This document shows, one piece after another, positions 9,320-16,636 of a stretch of 64,000 nt of DNA (position 1 is its first letter; every line of letters starts with the position of its first letter). The notes beneath the pieces are model-generated. The model saw only the letters and a list, made by a program, of their open reading frames with translations. It searched no databases and was not told the DNA's origin. This stretch comes from Oscillibacter valericigenes (lineage in GTDB: Bacteria > Bacillota > Clostridia > Oscillospirales > Oscillospiraceae): contig NZ_JAFBIV010000004.1 of NCBI RefSeq assembly GCF_021531915.1, forward strand, positions 62,001 through 126,000. Direction: 5' to 3'. Made by a program: the position numbers and the translations under genes.

Positions 9320-9347
9320 TTGCATTTTCGAAATTGTATGGTACAAT
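9320..9347 (+). promoter_or_regulatory. Sigma-A-type promoter of the ferredoxin gene
   Basis: TTGCAT (9320-9325), 16-bp spacer, TACAAT (9342-9347), about 32 bp before the start codon. Confidence 0.75.
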
Positions 9348-9378
9348 GAGAATCACAAATCTTATGGAGGTGCTTCCC

Positions 9379-9552
9379 ATGGCCTACAAAATCACTTCTG
9401 CTTGCGTGAGCTGCGGTTCCTGCGCTGACGCTTGCCCCGCTGGCGCCATCTCTCAGGGTGACGATCAGTACGTGATCGACGCTGCCGCTTGCCTGGACTG
9501 CGGTTCCTGCAGCGACACCTGCCCCAACGGTGCCATCGTCCCCGAGGACTAA
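9379..9552 (+). CDS. 2[4Fe-4S] ferredoxin
   Basis: 57 residues, the normal clostridial ferredoxin length. Two CxxCxxCxxxCP clusters are complete: CVSCGSCADACP and CLDCGSCSDTCP. It carries electrons at low potential between pyruvate:ferredoxin oxidoreductase, hydrogenase and similar enzymes in the cytoplasm. ATG at 9379 has GGAGG 8 nt upstream. Its own promoter and a strong terminator frame it as a single-gene transcript, and its codon use looks that of a highly expressed gene. Confidence 0.97.
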   Translation: MAYKITSACVSCGSCADACPAGAISQGDDQYVIDAAACLDCGSCSDTCPNGAIVPED

Positions 9553-9568
9553 TCTCAAAGGGATACAT

Positions 9569-9603
9569 AAAAGTCCCGCAGGTGATCCCTGCGGGACTTT
9601 TTG
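9569..9603 (+). terminator. Terminator of the ferredoxin gene
   Basis: AAGTCCCGCAGG-TGAT-CCCTGCGGGACTT stem followed by a T-run. Confidence 0.9.
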
Positions 9604-9706
9604 TGTCTTTCCTCCCGGTCCGGAGGGCCGGAGTCCCCTTCCCTATCTTGCGCTTCCGCGCATTTTTCGCTATAATGTGGTAACATCATTGGAGGGGAGG
9701 CAGCTT

Positions 9707-10441
9707 ATGGAACACTGGGAAGCCCTTTGCCCCAGCGGATACCGCTTCGTCTACGATGACGCGCTGTTCCGACCCGGTACGGACACCTTTCTCCTCTCCT
9801 CCCTGCCCCGGCTGAAGCCTGGTCTGCGGGTCTGCGACCTGGGCTGCGGCACCGGGCTGCTGGGCCTGCTTTTATTGCAGCGGCAACCGAAGCTGTCCGT
9901 CACCGGCATGGACATCCAGCCCGCCGCCATCCGTCTGGCTGAAAAAGCGGCGGCGGAAAACGACCTGACGGACCGCCTGACCTTCTGCACCGCCGATCTG
10001 CGGGACGTAAAATCCCTGTTCCCCACCGGCTGCTTCGATCTGGTGGTCTGCAACCCGCCCTACTACCCGCCCGCCAGCGGCGCGGTGGCAGCGGACGGCT
10101 CTCTTCGCACCGCCCGGGCAGAGGTGGACTGCACCCTGGAGGACGTCTGCCATGCGGCTGCTTATCTGCTGCGCTGGGGCGGCAGCTTCTGCCTGGTCCA
10201 CAAACCGGAACGACTGACGGACCTGCTCTGCGCCCTGCGAGGGGCCGCCATGGAGCCCAAGCGGCTGCGGCCTGTCTGCAAGACGGCCGGGACAGCCCCG
10301 TCCCTCATCCTGCTGGAGGGCCGCCGGGGCGGAAAACCGGGCCTGGCCATAGAAGCGCCTTTGATCTTACAGTATCCGGACGGCGCCCCCACCACAGAGG
10401 TGGACGCCATCTATTTCAGACAACAGGAGGACACACCATGA
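9707..10441 (+). CDS. tRNA1(Val) (adenine-37-N6)-methyltransferase-like protein
   Basis: 244 residues, class I SAM-dependent methyltransferase. Motif I is VCDLGCGTGLLG and the catalytic NPPY motif follows (VVCNPPYYPP), as in N6-adenine methyltransferases of the TrmN6/YabB family. The family modifies A37 of tRNA1(Val) in enterobacteria; the Firmicute orthologue YabB is assigned by homology. ATG at 9707 has GGAGG 7 nt upstream. The stop overlaps the rsmI start (ATGA), so the two are translationally coupled. The order yabB-rsmI-abrB is also that of Bacillus subtilis (known synteny). Confidence 0.85.
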   Translation: MEHWEALCPSGYRFVYDDALFRPGTDTFLLSSLPRLKPGLRVCDLGCGTGLLGLLLLQRQPKLSVTGMDIQPAAIRLAEKAAAENDLTDRLTFCTADLRDVKSLFPTGCFDLVVCNPPYYPPASGAVAADGSLRTARAEVDCTLEDVCHAAAYLLRWGGSFCLVHKPERLTDLLCALRGAAMEPKRLRPVCKTAGTAPSLILLEGRRGGKPGLAIEAPLILQYPDGAPTTEVDAIYFRQQEDTP

Positions 10442-11268
10442 GCGGCACGCTGTATCTGGTCGCCACCCCCATCGGCAACCTGGGCGACTTTTCCCCCCGG
10501 GCCGTGGAGACCCTGGAGACCGTGGATTTTATCGCGGCGGAGGACACCCGGGTGTCCGTAAAGCTGCTGAACCATTTTGAGATCAAAAAGCCCCTGGTCA
10601 GCTACCATGAGCACAACCACGTCTCCGCCGGGCAGGCCATTCTGCAGCGGCTGCTGGCAGGCGAATCCTGCGCCCTGGTGACAGATGCCGGCACCCCTGC
10701 CGTCTCCGATCCCGGCGAGGACTTGGTGCGTCTGTGCGCGGAAAACGGCGTGAAGGTGCTGTCCATCCCCGGTTGCTGTGCCGCCGTCAACGCCCTGGCC
10801 GTCAGCGGCCTGCCCACCGGGCGGTTCGCCTTTGAGGGCTTCCTGACCGTCAACAAGAAGAACCGCCGGGAGCGGCTGGAAGCGCTGAAAAACGAGGAGC
10901 GCACCTTGATTTTCCACGAGGCGCCCCATAAGCTCCTGACCACTCTGCAGGACATGGAGGCCGTCTTCGGCTCCGACCGCCGCATCGCCCTGTGCCGGGA
11001 GCTGACCAAGCTCCATGAGGAGACCTTCCGGACCACCCTGGGCGGTGCTGTGGCGCATTACACGGAGAATCCGCCCAAAGGCGAGTTTGTCCTGGTGCTG
11101 GCCGGCGCCGAGCCCCGAGAGGCGGCAACAGTCACCCTGGATGACGCCGTGGCTCAGGTCCTGACCCTGAAGGCCCAAGGTGTCCGCCTGAAGGACGCCG
11201 CCAAAGAGGTGGCGGAGCATACCGGATTTTCCAAAAACGAGCTGTATGCCGCCGCGCTGGAACAATAA
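10438..11268 (+). CDS. rsmI: 16S rRNA (cytidine-1402-2'-O)-methyltransferase
   Basis: 276 residues, the usual length of RsmI. N-terminal LYLVATPIGNLGD is the family signature, followed by AAEDTRVSVKLLNHF and the SAM-site segment ALVTDAGTPAVSDPG. It methylates the 2'-OH of C1402 in the ribosomal P site. It overlaps the preceding methyltransferase by 4 bp. Downstream lie a terminator hairpin and a copy of the dispersed repeat, then convergent abrB. Confidence 0.95.
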   Translation: MSGTLYLVATPIGNLGDFSPRAVETLETVDFIAAEDTRVSVKLLNHFEIKKPLVSYHEHNHVSAGQAILQRLLAGESCALVTDAGTPAVSDPGEDLVRLCAENGVKVLSIPGCCAAVNALAVSGLPTGRFAFEGFLTVNKKNRRERLEALKNEERTLIFHEAPHKLLTTLQDMEAVFGSDRRIALCRELTKLHEETFRTTLGGAVAHYTENPPKGEFVLVLAGAEPREAATVTLDDAVAQVLTLKAQGVRLKDAAKEVAEHTGFSKNELYAAALEQ

Positions 11269-11280
11269 ATAAACACAAAT

Positions 11281-11615
11281 AAATGCCTCTGCGGATATTC
11301 CGCAGAGGCATTTCAGCTTGTCGAAAAAGTCTTTTCGACAAGCTGCTGCAAGTTTTTCTGAACTTGAAAGATTCAGAAAAACTTATGATTGAAAACGAAT
11401 GGCCCAGGCCACCCTCTCTTGCCGCTGCGCGGCAATTCACCTTGAGACACCCTTCCTGGGTTATCTCCGCGCTAAGAGCCGGGCTTTGCCCGGTTGCGCT
11501 CCGAATCGCACCTGCGGGCGCAGTCTTTCGTAACTATCTTCCTTCCCGTCGCGCAAGTTTTCCGGGTTTATCGACAGCCTGAAAATGCCTCTGCGGATAT
11601 TCCGCAGAGGCATTT
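11281..11615. repeat. Dispersed structured repeat, copy A, nested between duplicated terminators
   Basis: The outer units 11281-11313 and 11583-11615 are identical 33-bp palindromes (15-bp stem, arm AAATGCCTCTGCGGA, 3-nt loop) that act as terminators for convergent rsmI and abrB. Between them lies a core of about 268 bp (11314-11582), nearly the same as 35047-35308. The core begins with a 13-bp stem AGCTTGTCGAAAA/TTTTCGACAAGCT, then a stem of AAGTTTTTCTGAA, then TTGCCGC/GCGGCAA, then CCGGGC-TTT-GCCCGG and a TGCG-loop stem. It ends TTTATCGACAGCCT, so TGTCGA-type ends are inverted. No protein frame is shared by both copies. Confidence 0.85.
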
Positions 11616-11630
11616 TTCATAGCTTTGCTT

Positions 11631-11873
11631 TTACAGACTCTTCAGTTCCTTCAGACATTTGGGACAGACGTTTTTGCCCTTGAATACGGTGATATCCTTG
11701 GAGGCGTCACAGAAAATGCAGCTGGGCTTGTACTTTTTCAGAATGACAGAGGAACCTTCCACATAGATTTCCAGTGCATCCTTTTCCGCGATGTCCAGCG
11801 TGCGGCGCATCTCAATGGGAAGTACGATCCGCCCCAATTCGTCTACCTTTCTCACGATCCCCGTCGATTTCAC
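11631..11873 (-). CDS. abrB: AbrB-family transition-state regulator with C-terminal zinc ribbon
   Basis: 80 residues. The SpoVT-AbrB swapped-hairpin DNA-binding domain occupies about 1-50 (KSTGIVRKVDELGRIVLP, close to the AbrB/Abh consensus). The C-terminal part has CIFC and CPKC pairs suited to bind one zinc, replacing the Bacillus AbrB multimerisation tail. GTG at 11873 is chosen because AAAGGAG lies 7 nt upstream and the family starts at this point. AbrB represses stationary-phase genes during growth and is itself repressed by Spo0A in Bacillus. It has its own promoter with a tandem 10-bp repeat. Confidence 0.9.
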   Translation of the reverse strand: MKSTGIVRKVDELGRIVLPIEMRRTLDIAEKDALEIYVEGSSVILKKYKPSCIFCDASKDITVFKGKNVCPKCLKELKSL

Positions 11874-11920
11874 AGCATATCTCCTTTTCCCAAAAAATAC
11901 GATTACATTTGTGTAATACG

Positions 11921-11950
11921 ACCATACCACATTCTGTCATATTCTGTCAA
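11921..11950 (-). promoter_or_regulatory. abrB promoter with tandem repeat
   Basis: Minus-strand TTGACA (11945-11950), 18-bp spacer, TATGGT (11921-11926). On the plus strand ATTCTGTCAT (11931-11940) and ATTCTGTCAA (11941-11950) form a tandem repeat overlapping the -35 box and spacer, a plausible binding site. Confidence 0.6.
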
Positions 11951-12009
11951 TTCAAAAGTAAAAAGTTTAAACTTATTTTACAAAAATCGGCAAAAAAGGA
12001 GGCTTTTTT

Positions 12010-12594
12010 ATGGCAATGGCCTGGATTTGGACCGGAATGGTGGTGCTGTCTCTGATATTCGGAATCCTCTCGGGAAATCTGGATGAGGTGGCAAATGCCG
12101 CCATGGCAGGCGCCCAGTCGGCCATTGACCTCAGCGTCTCCATGGCGGGAATGCTGTGCCTGTGGAGCGGGATCATGGAGATCATGAATGTCTGCGGTCT
12201 CTCCCGGGGACTGGCCCGGGCCTTCCGTCCCCTGCTGCGGCGGCTGCTTCCGGATGCCAGCCGGGACGAGGAAACGCTGGCCGCCGTCTCCGCCAATGTC
12301 TCGGCCAACCTGCTGGGTCTTGGCAATGCGGCCACGCCCCTGGGCATCCGGGCCGCCCGCAGGATGGCCCGGCGCTGCGAAGGCGTGGCCAGCGATGAGC
12401 TGTGTCTTCTGGTGGTGCTGAACACCGCCTCCATCCAGCTGCTGCCCACCACCATTGCCTCCGTGCGGGCGGCGGCAGGCTGTCGGACTCCCTTCGACAT
12501 TCTCCCGGCAGTATGGTTCTCCTCGGTGCTGTCTGTGACAGTGGGGCTGCTGACGGCCAGACTTCTCTCCCGCTGGGGAAGGGGGCGGCCATGA
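12010..12594 (+). CDS. spmA: Spore maturation protein A
   Basis: 194 residues, nucleoside-recognition (Gate) membrane domain with about five hydrophobic segments. The string NVSANLLGLGNAATPLGI is the SpmA signature, and VVLNTASIQLLPTTIAS follows as in the family. SpmA and SpmB are needed for spore-core dehydration and heat resistance in Bacillus and Clostridium. An AAAAAAGGAGG site precedes the start. The stop overlaps the spmB start by 4 bp (ATGA), so the pair is coupled. Confidence 0.95.
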   Translation: MAMAWIWTGMVVLSLIFGILSGNLDEVANAAMAGAQSAIDLSVSMAGMLCLWSGIMEIMNVCGLSRGLARAFRPLLRRLLPDASRDEETLAAVSANVSANLLGLGNAATPLGIRAARRMARRCEGVASDELCLLVVLNTASIQLLPTTIASVRAAAGCRTPFDILPAVWFSSVLSVTVGLLTARLLSRWGRGRP

Positions 12595-13112
12595 ACCTCA
12601 GTTCCCTGGTGATCCCCCTGCTGATGGCTTTTGTGGCCCTGTACGGCATGGGGAAGCGGGTGGATGTGTACAGCACCCTCACCCACGGAGCGGAGGAGGG
12701 CATCGGGGTGCTGCTGCGCATTATCCCGGCTCTGGTGGGGCTGCTGACCGCCGTCGGCATGTTCCGGGCCTCCGGAGCCATGGAGTGGCTGTCCGGTCTC
12801 TGCGCACCCCTGCTGGAGCGGCTGGGCATCCCGCCGGAAACCGCACCGCTCATGCTGATCCGCCCGGTCTCCGGCAGCGGGGCCCTGGCCGTGGTCAGCG
12901 ACCTGCTGTCCACCTACGGTCCCGACAGCTACGAGGGCCGGGTAGCCGCCGTCATGCTGGGCAGCACGGAGACCACCTTCTACACCATTGCCGTCTACTT
13001 CGGCTCCGCCGGTATCCGCCGGACCCGCCACACAGTCCCCGCCGCCCTGGCGGCAGACCTGACAGGCTTTTTCGCCTCAGCCCTGGCGGTGCGCCTGTTT
13101 TTCGGCACATAA
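12591..13112 (+). CDS. spmB: Spore maturation protein B
   Basis: 173 residues, the second Gate-domain membrane protein of the pair, with hydrophobic segments near 3-22, 42-65, 95-115 and 145-170. LIRPVSGSGALAVVSDLL and GSTETTFYTIAVYFG are SpmB signatures. ATG at 12591 is inside the spmA stop. Its role is with SpmA in spore-core water loss. A strong terminator follows directly. Confidence 0.95.
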   Translation: MNLSSLVIPLLMAFVALYGMGKRVDVYSTLTHGAEEGIGVLLRIIPALVGLLTAVGMFRASGAMEWLSGLCAPLLERLGIPPETAPLMLIRPVSGSGALAVVSDLLSTYGPDSYEGRVAAVMLGSTETTFYTIAVYFGSAGIRRTRHTVPAALAADLTGFFASALAVRLFFGT

Positions 13113-13148
13113 AAAGAACGGGCGGGAACTCTGTCCCGCCCGTCTTTT
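13113..13148. terminator. Bidirectional terminator between spmB and the GerMN gene
   Basis: ACGGGCGGGA/TCCCGCCCGT stem with A- and T-runs on either side. Confidence 0.85.
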
Positions 13149-14060
13149 TCAGCTCATATAGGGCCGCGCCACGTTGACGGAGCCGTAGTAGTCCGCGAAC
13201 TCGCCGTCCACCAGGTATCGAACCTCTCCCACGCTCTCCAGCGAACACAGGGCCTTTGCCAGTGCCCGCAGAGCCGTCGCCAGTCCTCTGTCTCCGGAGA
13301 TCGTTTCCAGCATGCCCGAGGAGAGGTTCACGTAGCATACGTCCTCCTCCAGCCACACCGATTTCACCCGGAAACCCTCCGGCAGAACAGATGATAGCTG
13401 CTTATCCAGCGACCCGTTCTCCATGGCCCGGGCCACCGCGCTGACCTGGGTGTCGCCCTCGTAGAGGTCCAGCGTCCGCTGCTCCGGCTTCAGATAGCCG
13501 TTTCCGTCCAGGAAGTACAGCATCACATCCACTGTGCTGACCACATCGCCCTCCGGCGCCAGCAGCACATCCCGGGCCGCGAAGACCTGCTTTTCCCGGT
13601 AGGCCAGTTCCCGGCCCCGGACCGTGATCCGCACGGATAGGATGTCCGGCAGCTGGGTCAGGGTCAATGTGATGGCCTGGTCCGCCAGAGTCAGGGCCAC
13701 TCCGGACAAGGTCCCGTAAGGCGTGGACAGGTCCACCAGCACCTGAGACCCCTCCACGTGCAGAGACAGCAGTATCGTTCCCGACGGGATGGTGTTCTTC
13801 AGGGTCTCGTCCTGAGGGCCGGCCAGCAGCTCCTGCACCAGAAGCGTTGCCAGAGTCTCCGTATCCGCCGTCTCCGCCTCCGGCAGCCAGATACTCTCCG
13901 CCCGCAGGGCGCCGCCGCCCGGCACGGATTCCAGATCCTGCTCCAGGAAATACAGGAGATAGCCACCCGGCTGCTCCGGCTCCTCTCCGGTCCCGTACAT
14001 GGCATAGCCGCACACCAGTACCAGGCACACCGCCAGAAGGATCAGCATCCACTTTTTCAT
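13149..14060 (-). CDS. GerMN-domain lipoprotein (sporulation/germination)
   Basis: 303 residues. A signal sequence (MKKWMLILLAVCLVLVC) ends in LVLVCGY, usable as a lipobox. Two GerMN-type repeats follow, around 45-150 and 170-290: each has a V-x-L-Y-F-L/D-x-x-G start and the L-x-x-G-x-x-V-x-D-L/V-N pattern, for example VDLSTPYGTLSG and VCYVNLSSGMLE. GerM in Bacillus links sporulation-stage envelope assembly and germination; other members of the domain occur in LpqB-like partners of sensor kinases. ATG at 14060 overlaps the kinase stop (ATGA), so it is the last gene of the comEA - regulator - kinase operon and may act with the kinase. GGAGG precedes the start. Confidence 0.85.
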   Translation of the reverse strand: MKKWMLILLAVCLVLVCGYAMYGTGEEPEQPGGYLLYFLEQDLESVPGGGALRAESIWLPEAETADTETLATLLVQELLAGPQDETLKNTIPSGTILLSLHVEGSQVLVDLSTPYGTLSGVALTLADQAITLTLTQLPDILSVRITVRGRELAYREKQVFAARDVLLAPEGDVVSTVDVMLYFLDGNGYLKPEQRTLDLYEGDTQVSAVARAMENGSLDKQLSSVLPEGFRVKSVWLEEDVCYVNLSSGMLETISGDRGLATALRALAKALCSLESVGEVRYLVDGEFADYYGSVNVARPYMS

Positions 14061-15370
14061 GACGCCTCTCCTCCTTCTGCCGCAGGCCACCGGACAGTGA
14101 ACACCGATCCGCCGCCGGGGCGGTTGGCGGCTTCCACCGTGCCGCCCCGCCGCTTCACCGTGTCGCTGACGATGGACAGACCCAAGCCGGTGCCGCCAGC
14201 AGCCCGGGAGCGGGCCTTGTCCACCCGGTAGAACCGCTCAAAGATCCGGGGCAGATCTGCCTCCGGGATACCCGGGCCCCGGTCCGCCACAGACAGGACC
14301 ACCTGCCCGTGGACCTTCCGCAGGGAGACCTGCACCGGCCCTCCAGCGGAGTATTTCAATGCATTGTCCGTCAGGTTGGAGATCACCTGATGGACCTCAT
14401 CCCGGGTAGCCATCACCAGACAGCCCTCCTGAGCAGAGAAGGTCAGCTCTGAGCCCCTCTCCTGAGCTACCAGGCTCATCATCCGCATGGCCTGCTCCAG
14501 CACCGACAGCACGTCCACCACGACGGGTTCCTGGATGATGCCGCTGTCCAGCTTTGTCAGCTGCAGCAAGTCCTCGGTGATGCGGCTGAGGCGCTCCGCT
14601 TCCATGCCGATATCCGCCACGAATTCCCGGGTGGTCTCCTGGTCCATGTTGTCGGTCTGCAGGATGGAGTCCGTCAGCAGGCGAATGGCCGCCAGAGGCG
14701 TTTTCAACTCGTGGGACGCGTCGGAGACAAACCGCCGCCGGGCGTCCTCCGTGGTCTGGAGCCGGTCTGCCAGGCTGTTGAAGGCGTCGCCGATCTGGGC
14801 GATCTCGTCACCGCCCCGGATCTCCGCCCGGTGGCCGTAGGCGCCCTCCCGGACCTGCCGGATGGCCGTCATCAGGCGGCTGATCTTCTCCGTCAGGGCC
14901 ATGGACAGCAGCAGGCTCAGTGCCAGCACGCCCACCCCAACCACGGCGGAGATGCGCAGCAGGTTGGACTGCAGACCCTCCAGCAGCGCCGCCTGCTCCA
15001 CGTCGTACTCGTAGGCATACACGGAGCCGATGATCTGGTTCTGGTACAGCACCGGCGAGGAAGCACGGCTGCGGAAGGCCCCGTTCCGGTAGCTGCAGGA
15101 GAAGGCGTCGTTGCCCATCAGTGCCTGGACGATCTCCGCGTACAGCACATAATTTCCCACAACGCTGCCGGTCTCACGGGTGTCATAGAGGACCTTCCCC
15201 GCCCCGTCCGTCACCAGAATACGGGAGAGGCCCGTCTCCTCCACCACCGCCATGGCTGCCGCCACGTTTTCCTCGTTGAGCCGGTCCAGGCCCGACAGAG
15301 AGTACACCATCACGGAGACGCTGCTCTGCATGGTGGTCTCCTTGGAGCGGAACACCATGCTCTGGGACAC
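14057..15370 (-). CDS. Sensor histidine kinase, WalK/PhoR type, start region abnormal
   Basis: At least 437 residues. An extracytoplasmic domain is followed by a second membrane segment (about 150-170), HAMP, then HisKA with the phospho-His in FVSDASHELKTPLAA, and HATPase with the N-box (NLTDNALKYS), DRGPGIPE and GGTGLGLSIV. It should phosphorylate the response regulator encoded immediately upstream. The first in-frame ATG/GTG/TTG is the GTG at 15370, which would delete the first membrane helix, yet that helix (GLSYILIILAVLLLLNTYPL) is encoded in frame upstream, to about 15457. An ATG at 15458 is one base out of frame. So either a rare start codon or a 1-base insertion after the true ATG is present. 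Confidence 0.85.
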   Translation of the reverse strand: MSQSMVFRSKETTMQSSVSVMVYSLSGLDRLNEENVAAAMAVVEETGLSRILVTDGAGKVLYDTRETGSVVGNYVLYAEIVQALMGNDAFSCSYRNGAFRSRASSPVLYQNQIIGSVYAYEYDVEQAALLEGLQSNLLRISAVVGVGVLALSLLLSMALTEKISRLMTAIRQVREGAYGHRAEIRGGDEIAQIGDAFNSLADRLQTTEDARRRFVSDASHELKTPLAAIRLLTDSILQTDNMDQETTREFVADIGMEAERLSRITEDLLQLTKLDSGIIQEPVVVDVLSVLEQAMRMMSLVAQERGSELTFSAQEGCLVMATRDEVHQVISNLTDNALKYSAGGPVQVSLRKVHGQVVLSVADRGPGIPEADLPRIFERFYRVDKARSRAAGGTGLGLSIVSDTVKRRGGTVEAANRPGGGSVFTVRWPAAEGGEAS

Positions 15371-15467
15371 CAGCAGGGGGTACGTGTTCAGCAGCAGCAG
15401 GACCGCCAGGATAATGAGGATGTAGCTGAGGCCGAATTTGACCCGCAGGCTGTTCCATACCCGTTTC

Positions 15468-16145
15468 TTACCCTTTGAAATAGTACCCCACTCCCCACTT
15501 GGTCATAATGTGGTCCGGCTCCGCCGGGTTTTTCTCCAGCTTCTCCCGCAGGCGGCGGATGTGGACATCCACCGTCCGGTAATCTCCGGCGTAGGTATAG
15601 CCCCACACCACGTTCATCAGGTTCTCCCGGCTGTACACCCGCCGGGGGTTGCGCATCAGCAGCTCAATGAGGTCGTACTCCTTGGCCGTCAGGTCCACGA
15701 TCTCACCGTTCCGGATGGCCACCCGTTCCTCGGTGTTCAGGGAGATATCCCCTACCGTCAGCACAGCGCCCTGGACCCGCTGGACACCGGCGGCCCGCCG
15801 CAGCAGCGCCCGGACCCGGGCCTTCAGCTCCAGGATGTTGAAGGGCTTGGTCAGGTAGTCGTCCGCGCCGCACTCAAAGCCCATCAGCTTGTCCGCGTCC
15901 TCGCTCTTGGCGGTCAGCATGATGATGGGCACATTGGAAAACTCCCGGATACGCATGCAGGCCTCCAGGCCGTCCACCTCCGGCATCATCACATCCAAAA
16001 TCAGCAGGTCAAATTTCTCGTTGCGGGCCAGGTCCACGGCGGCTGCGCCGTCGTAGGCGCACTCCACCTGGTAGCCCTCGTTCTCCAGATTGAATTTGAT
16101 GCCCTTCACCAGGGTCTTTTCGTCATCTACCACCAAGATCTTCAT
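15468..16145 (-). CDS. OmpR/PhoB-family response regulator
   Basis: 225 residues. Receiver domain 1-120 with acid pair DDE, phospho-acceptor in LLILDVMMPEVDG, conserved T in MLTA and K in YLTKPF. The C-terminal winged helix (about 130-223) has the recognition segment DVHIRRLREKLE and ends in GVGYYF. It resembles WalR/PhoP/ResD; which of these cannot be fixed from sequence alone. It overlaps comEA by 4 bp and lies just upstream of its kinase, the usual order. Confidence 0.93.
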   Translation of the reverse strand: MKILVVDDEKTLVKGIKFNLENEGYQVECAYDGAAAVDLARNEKFDLLILDVMMPEVDGLEACMRIREFSNVPIIMLTAKSEDADKLMGFECGADDYLTKPFNILELKARVRALLRRAAGVQRVQGAVLTVGDISLNTEERVAIRNGEIVDLTAKEYDLIELLMRNPRRVYSRENLMNVVWGYTYAGDYRTVDVHIRRLREKLEKNPAEPDHIMTKWGVGYYFKG

Positions 16146-16513
16146 GTCGTTTCCTCATTTTCCACGGTGACGCGGCCCTCCAGCCCGTCCAGCTTGCCCT
16201 GGCCGATGCCGGAGACCTCCATCAGCTCCTCTACGGTCTCAAAGGGACCGTGCTCCTCCCGGTACGCCACGATGCGGCGGGCCAGCTCCGGGCCGATGCC
16301 CGGCAGTTCCGCCAGTTCCTCCGCCGGAGCTGCGTTCAGGTCCAGGGGCGCCAGCTCCGGCATGAACACCTCCTGGGGTACATCCCTGGCGGTCTCCACC
16401 GGCGACGCGGCCAGTCCCGCCTGGTCATGGGCGTACAGCGCCATCAGGCCGCACAAAAACACCGCCGTCAGACCCAGCAGGAGCCATTCGGTTTTCGTGA
16501 TTTTTCCAGCGGC
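16142..16513 (-). CDS. ComEA-like helix-hairpin-helix protein
   Basis: 123 residues. One membrane segment near 9-28 anchors the protein; a spacer leads to a C-terminal double helix-hairpin-helix domain (about 60-118: LDLNAAPAEELAELPGIG and LMEVSGIGQGKLDGL). ComEA receives DNA at the cell surface during transformation; single-domain relatives are widespread, so a competence role is likely but not shown. The SLBB domain of longer ComEA proteins is absent. ATG at 16513 is preferred with GGGAG 10 nt upstream. First gene of the operon that continues into the two-component system. Confidence 0.8.
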   Translation of the reverse strand, partial: AAGKITKTEWLLLGLTAVFLCGLMALYAHDQAGLAASPVETARDVPQEVFMPELAPLDLNAAPAEELAELPGIGPELARRIVAYREEHGPFETVEELMEVSGIGQGKLDGLEGRVTVENEETT

Positions 16514-16636
16514 CATATTGGTTGAACTCCCGTAATTTTTTTGATATACTGTTGCCAGAACCATTCGTTCCCTGCCGGCATCCCGGCCGCGGAGCGTTTC
16601 TGATACCGATTATAACATATTTCTCAGGAGATAGAT

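Noticed and set aside
14057-15458. Calling the kinase a pseudogene
   Set aside because: All catalytic boxes from HAMP to the ATP-binding domain are intact and the downstream overlap with the GerMN gene is preserved; only the start is unclear.
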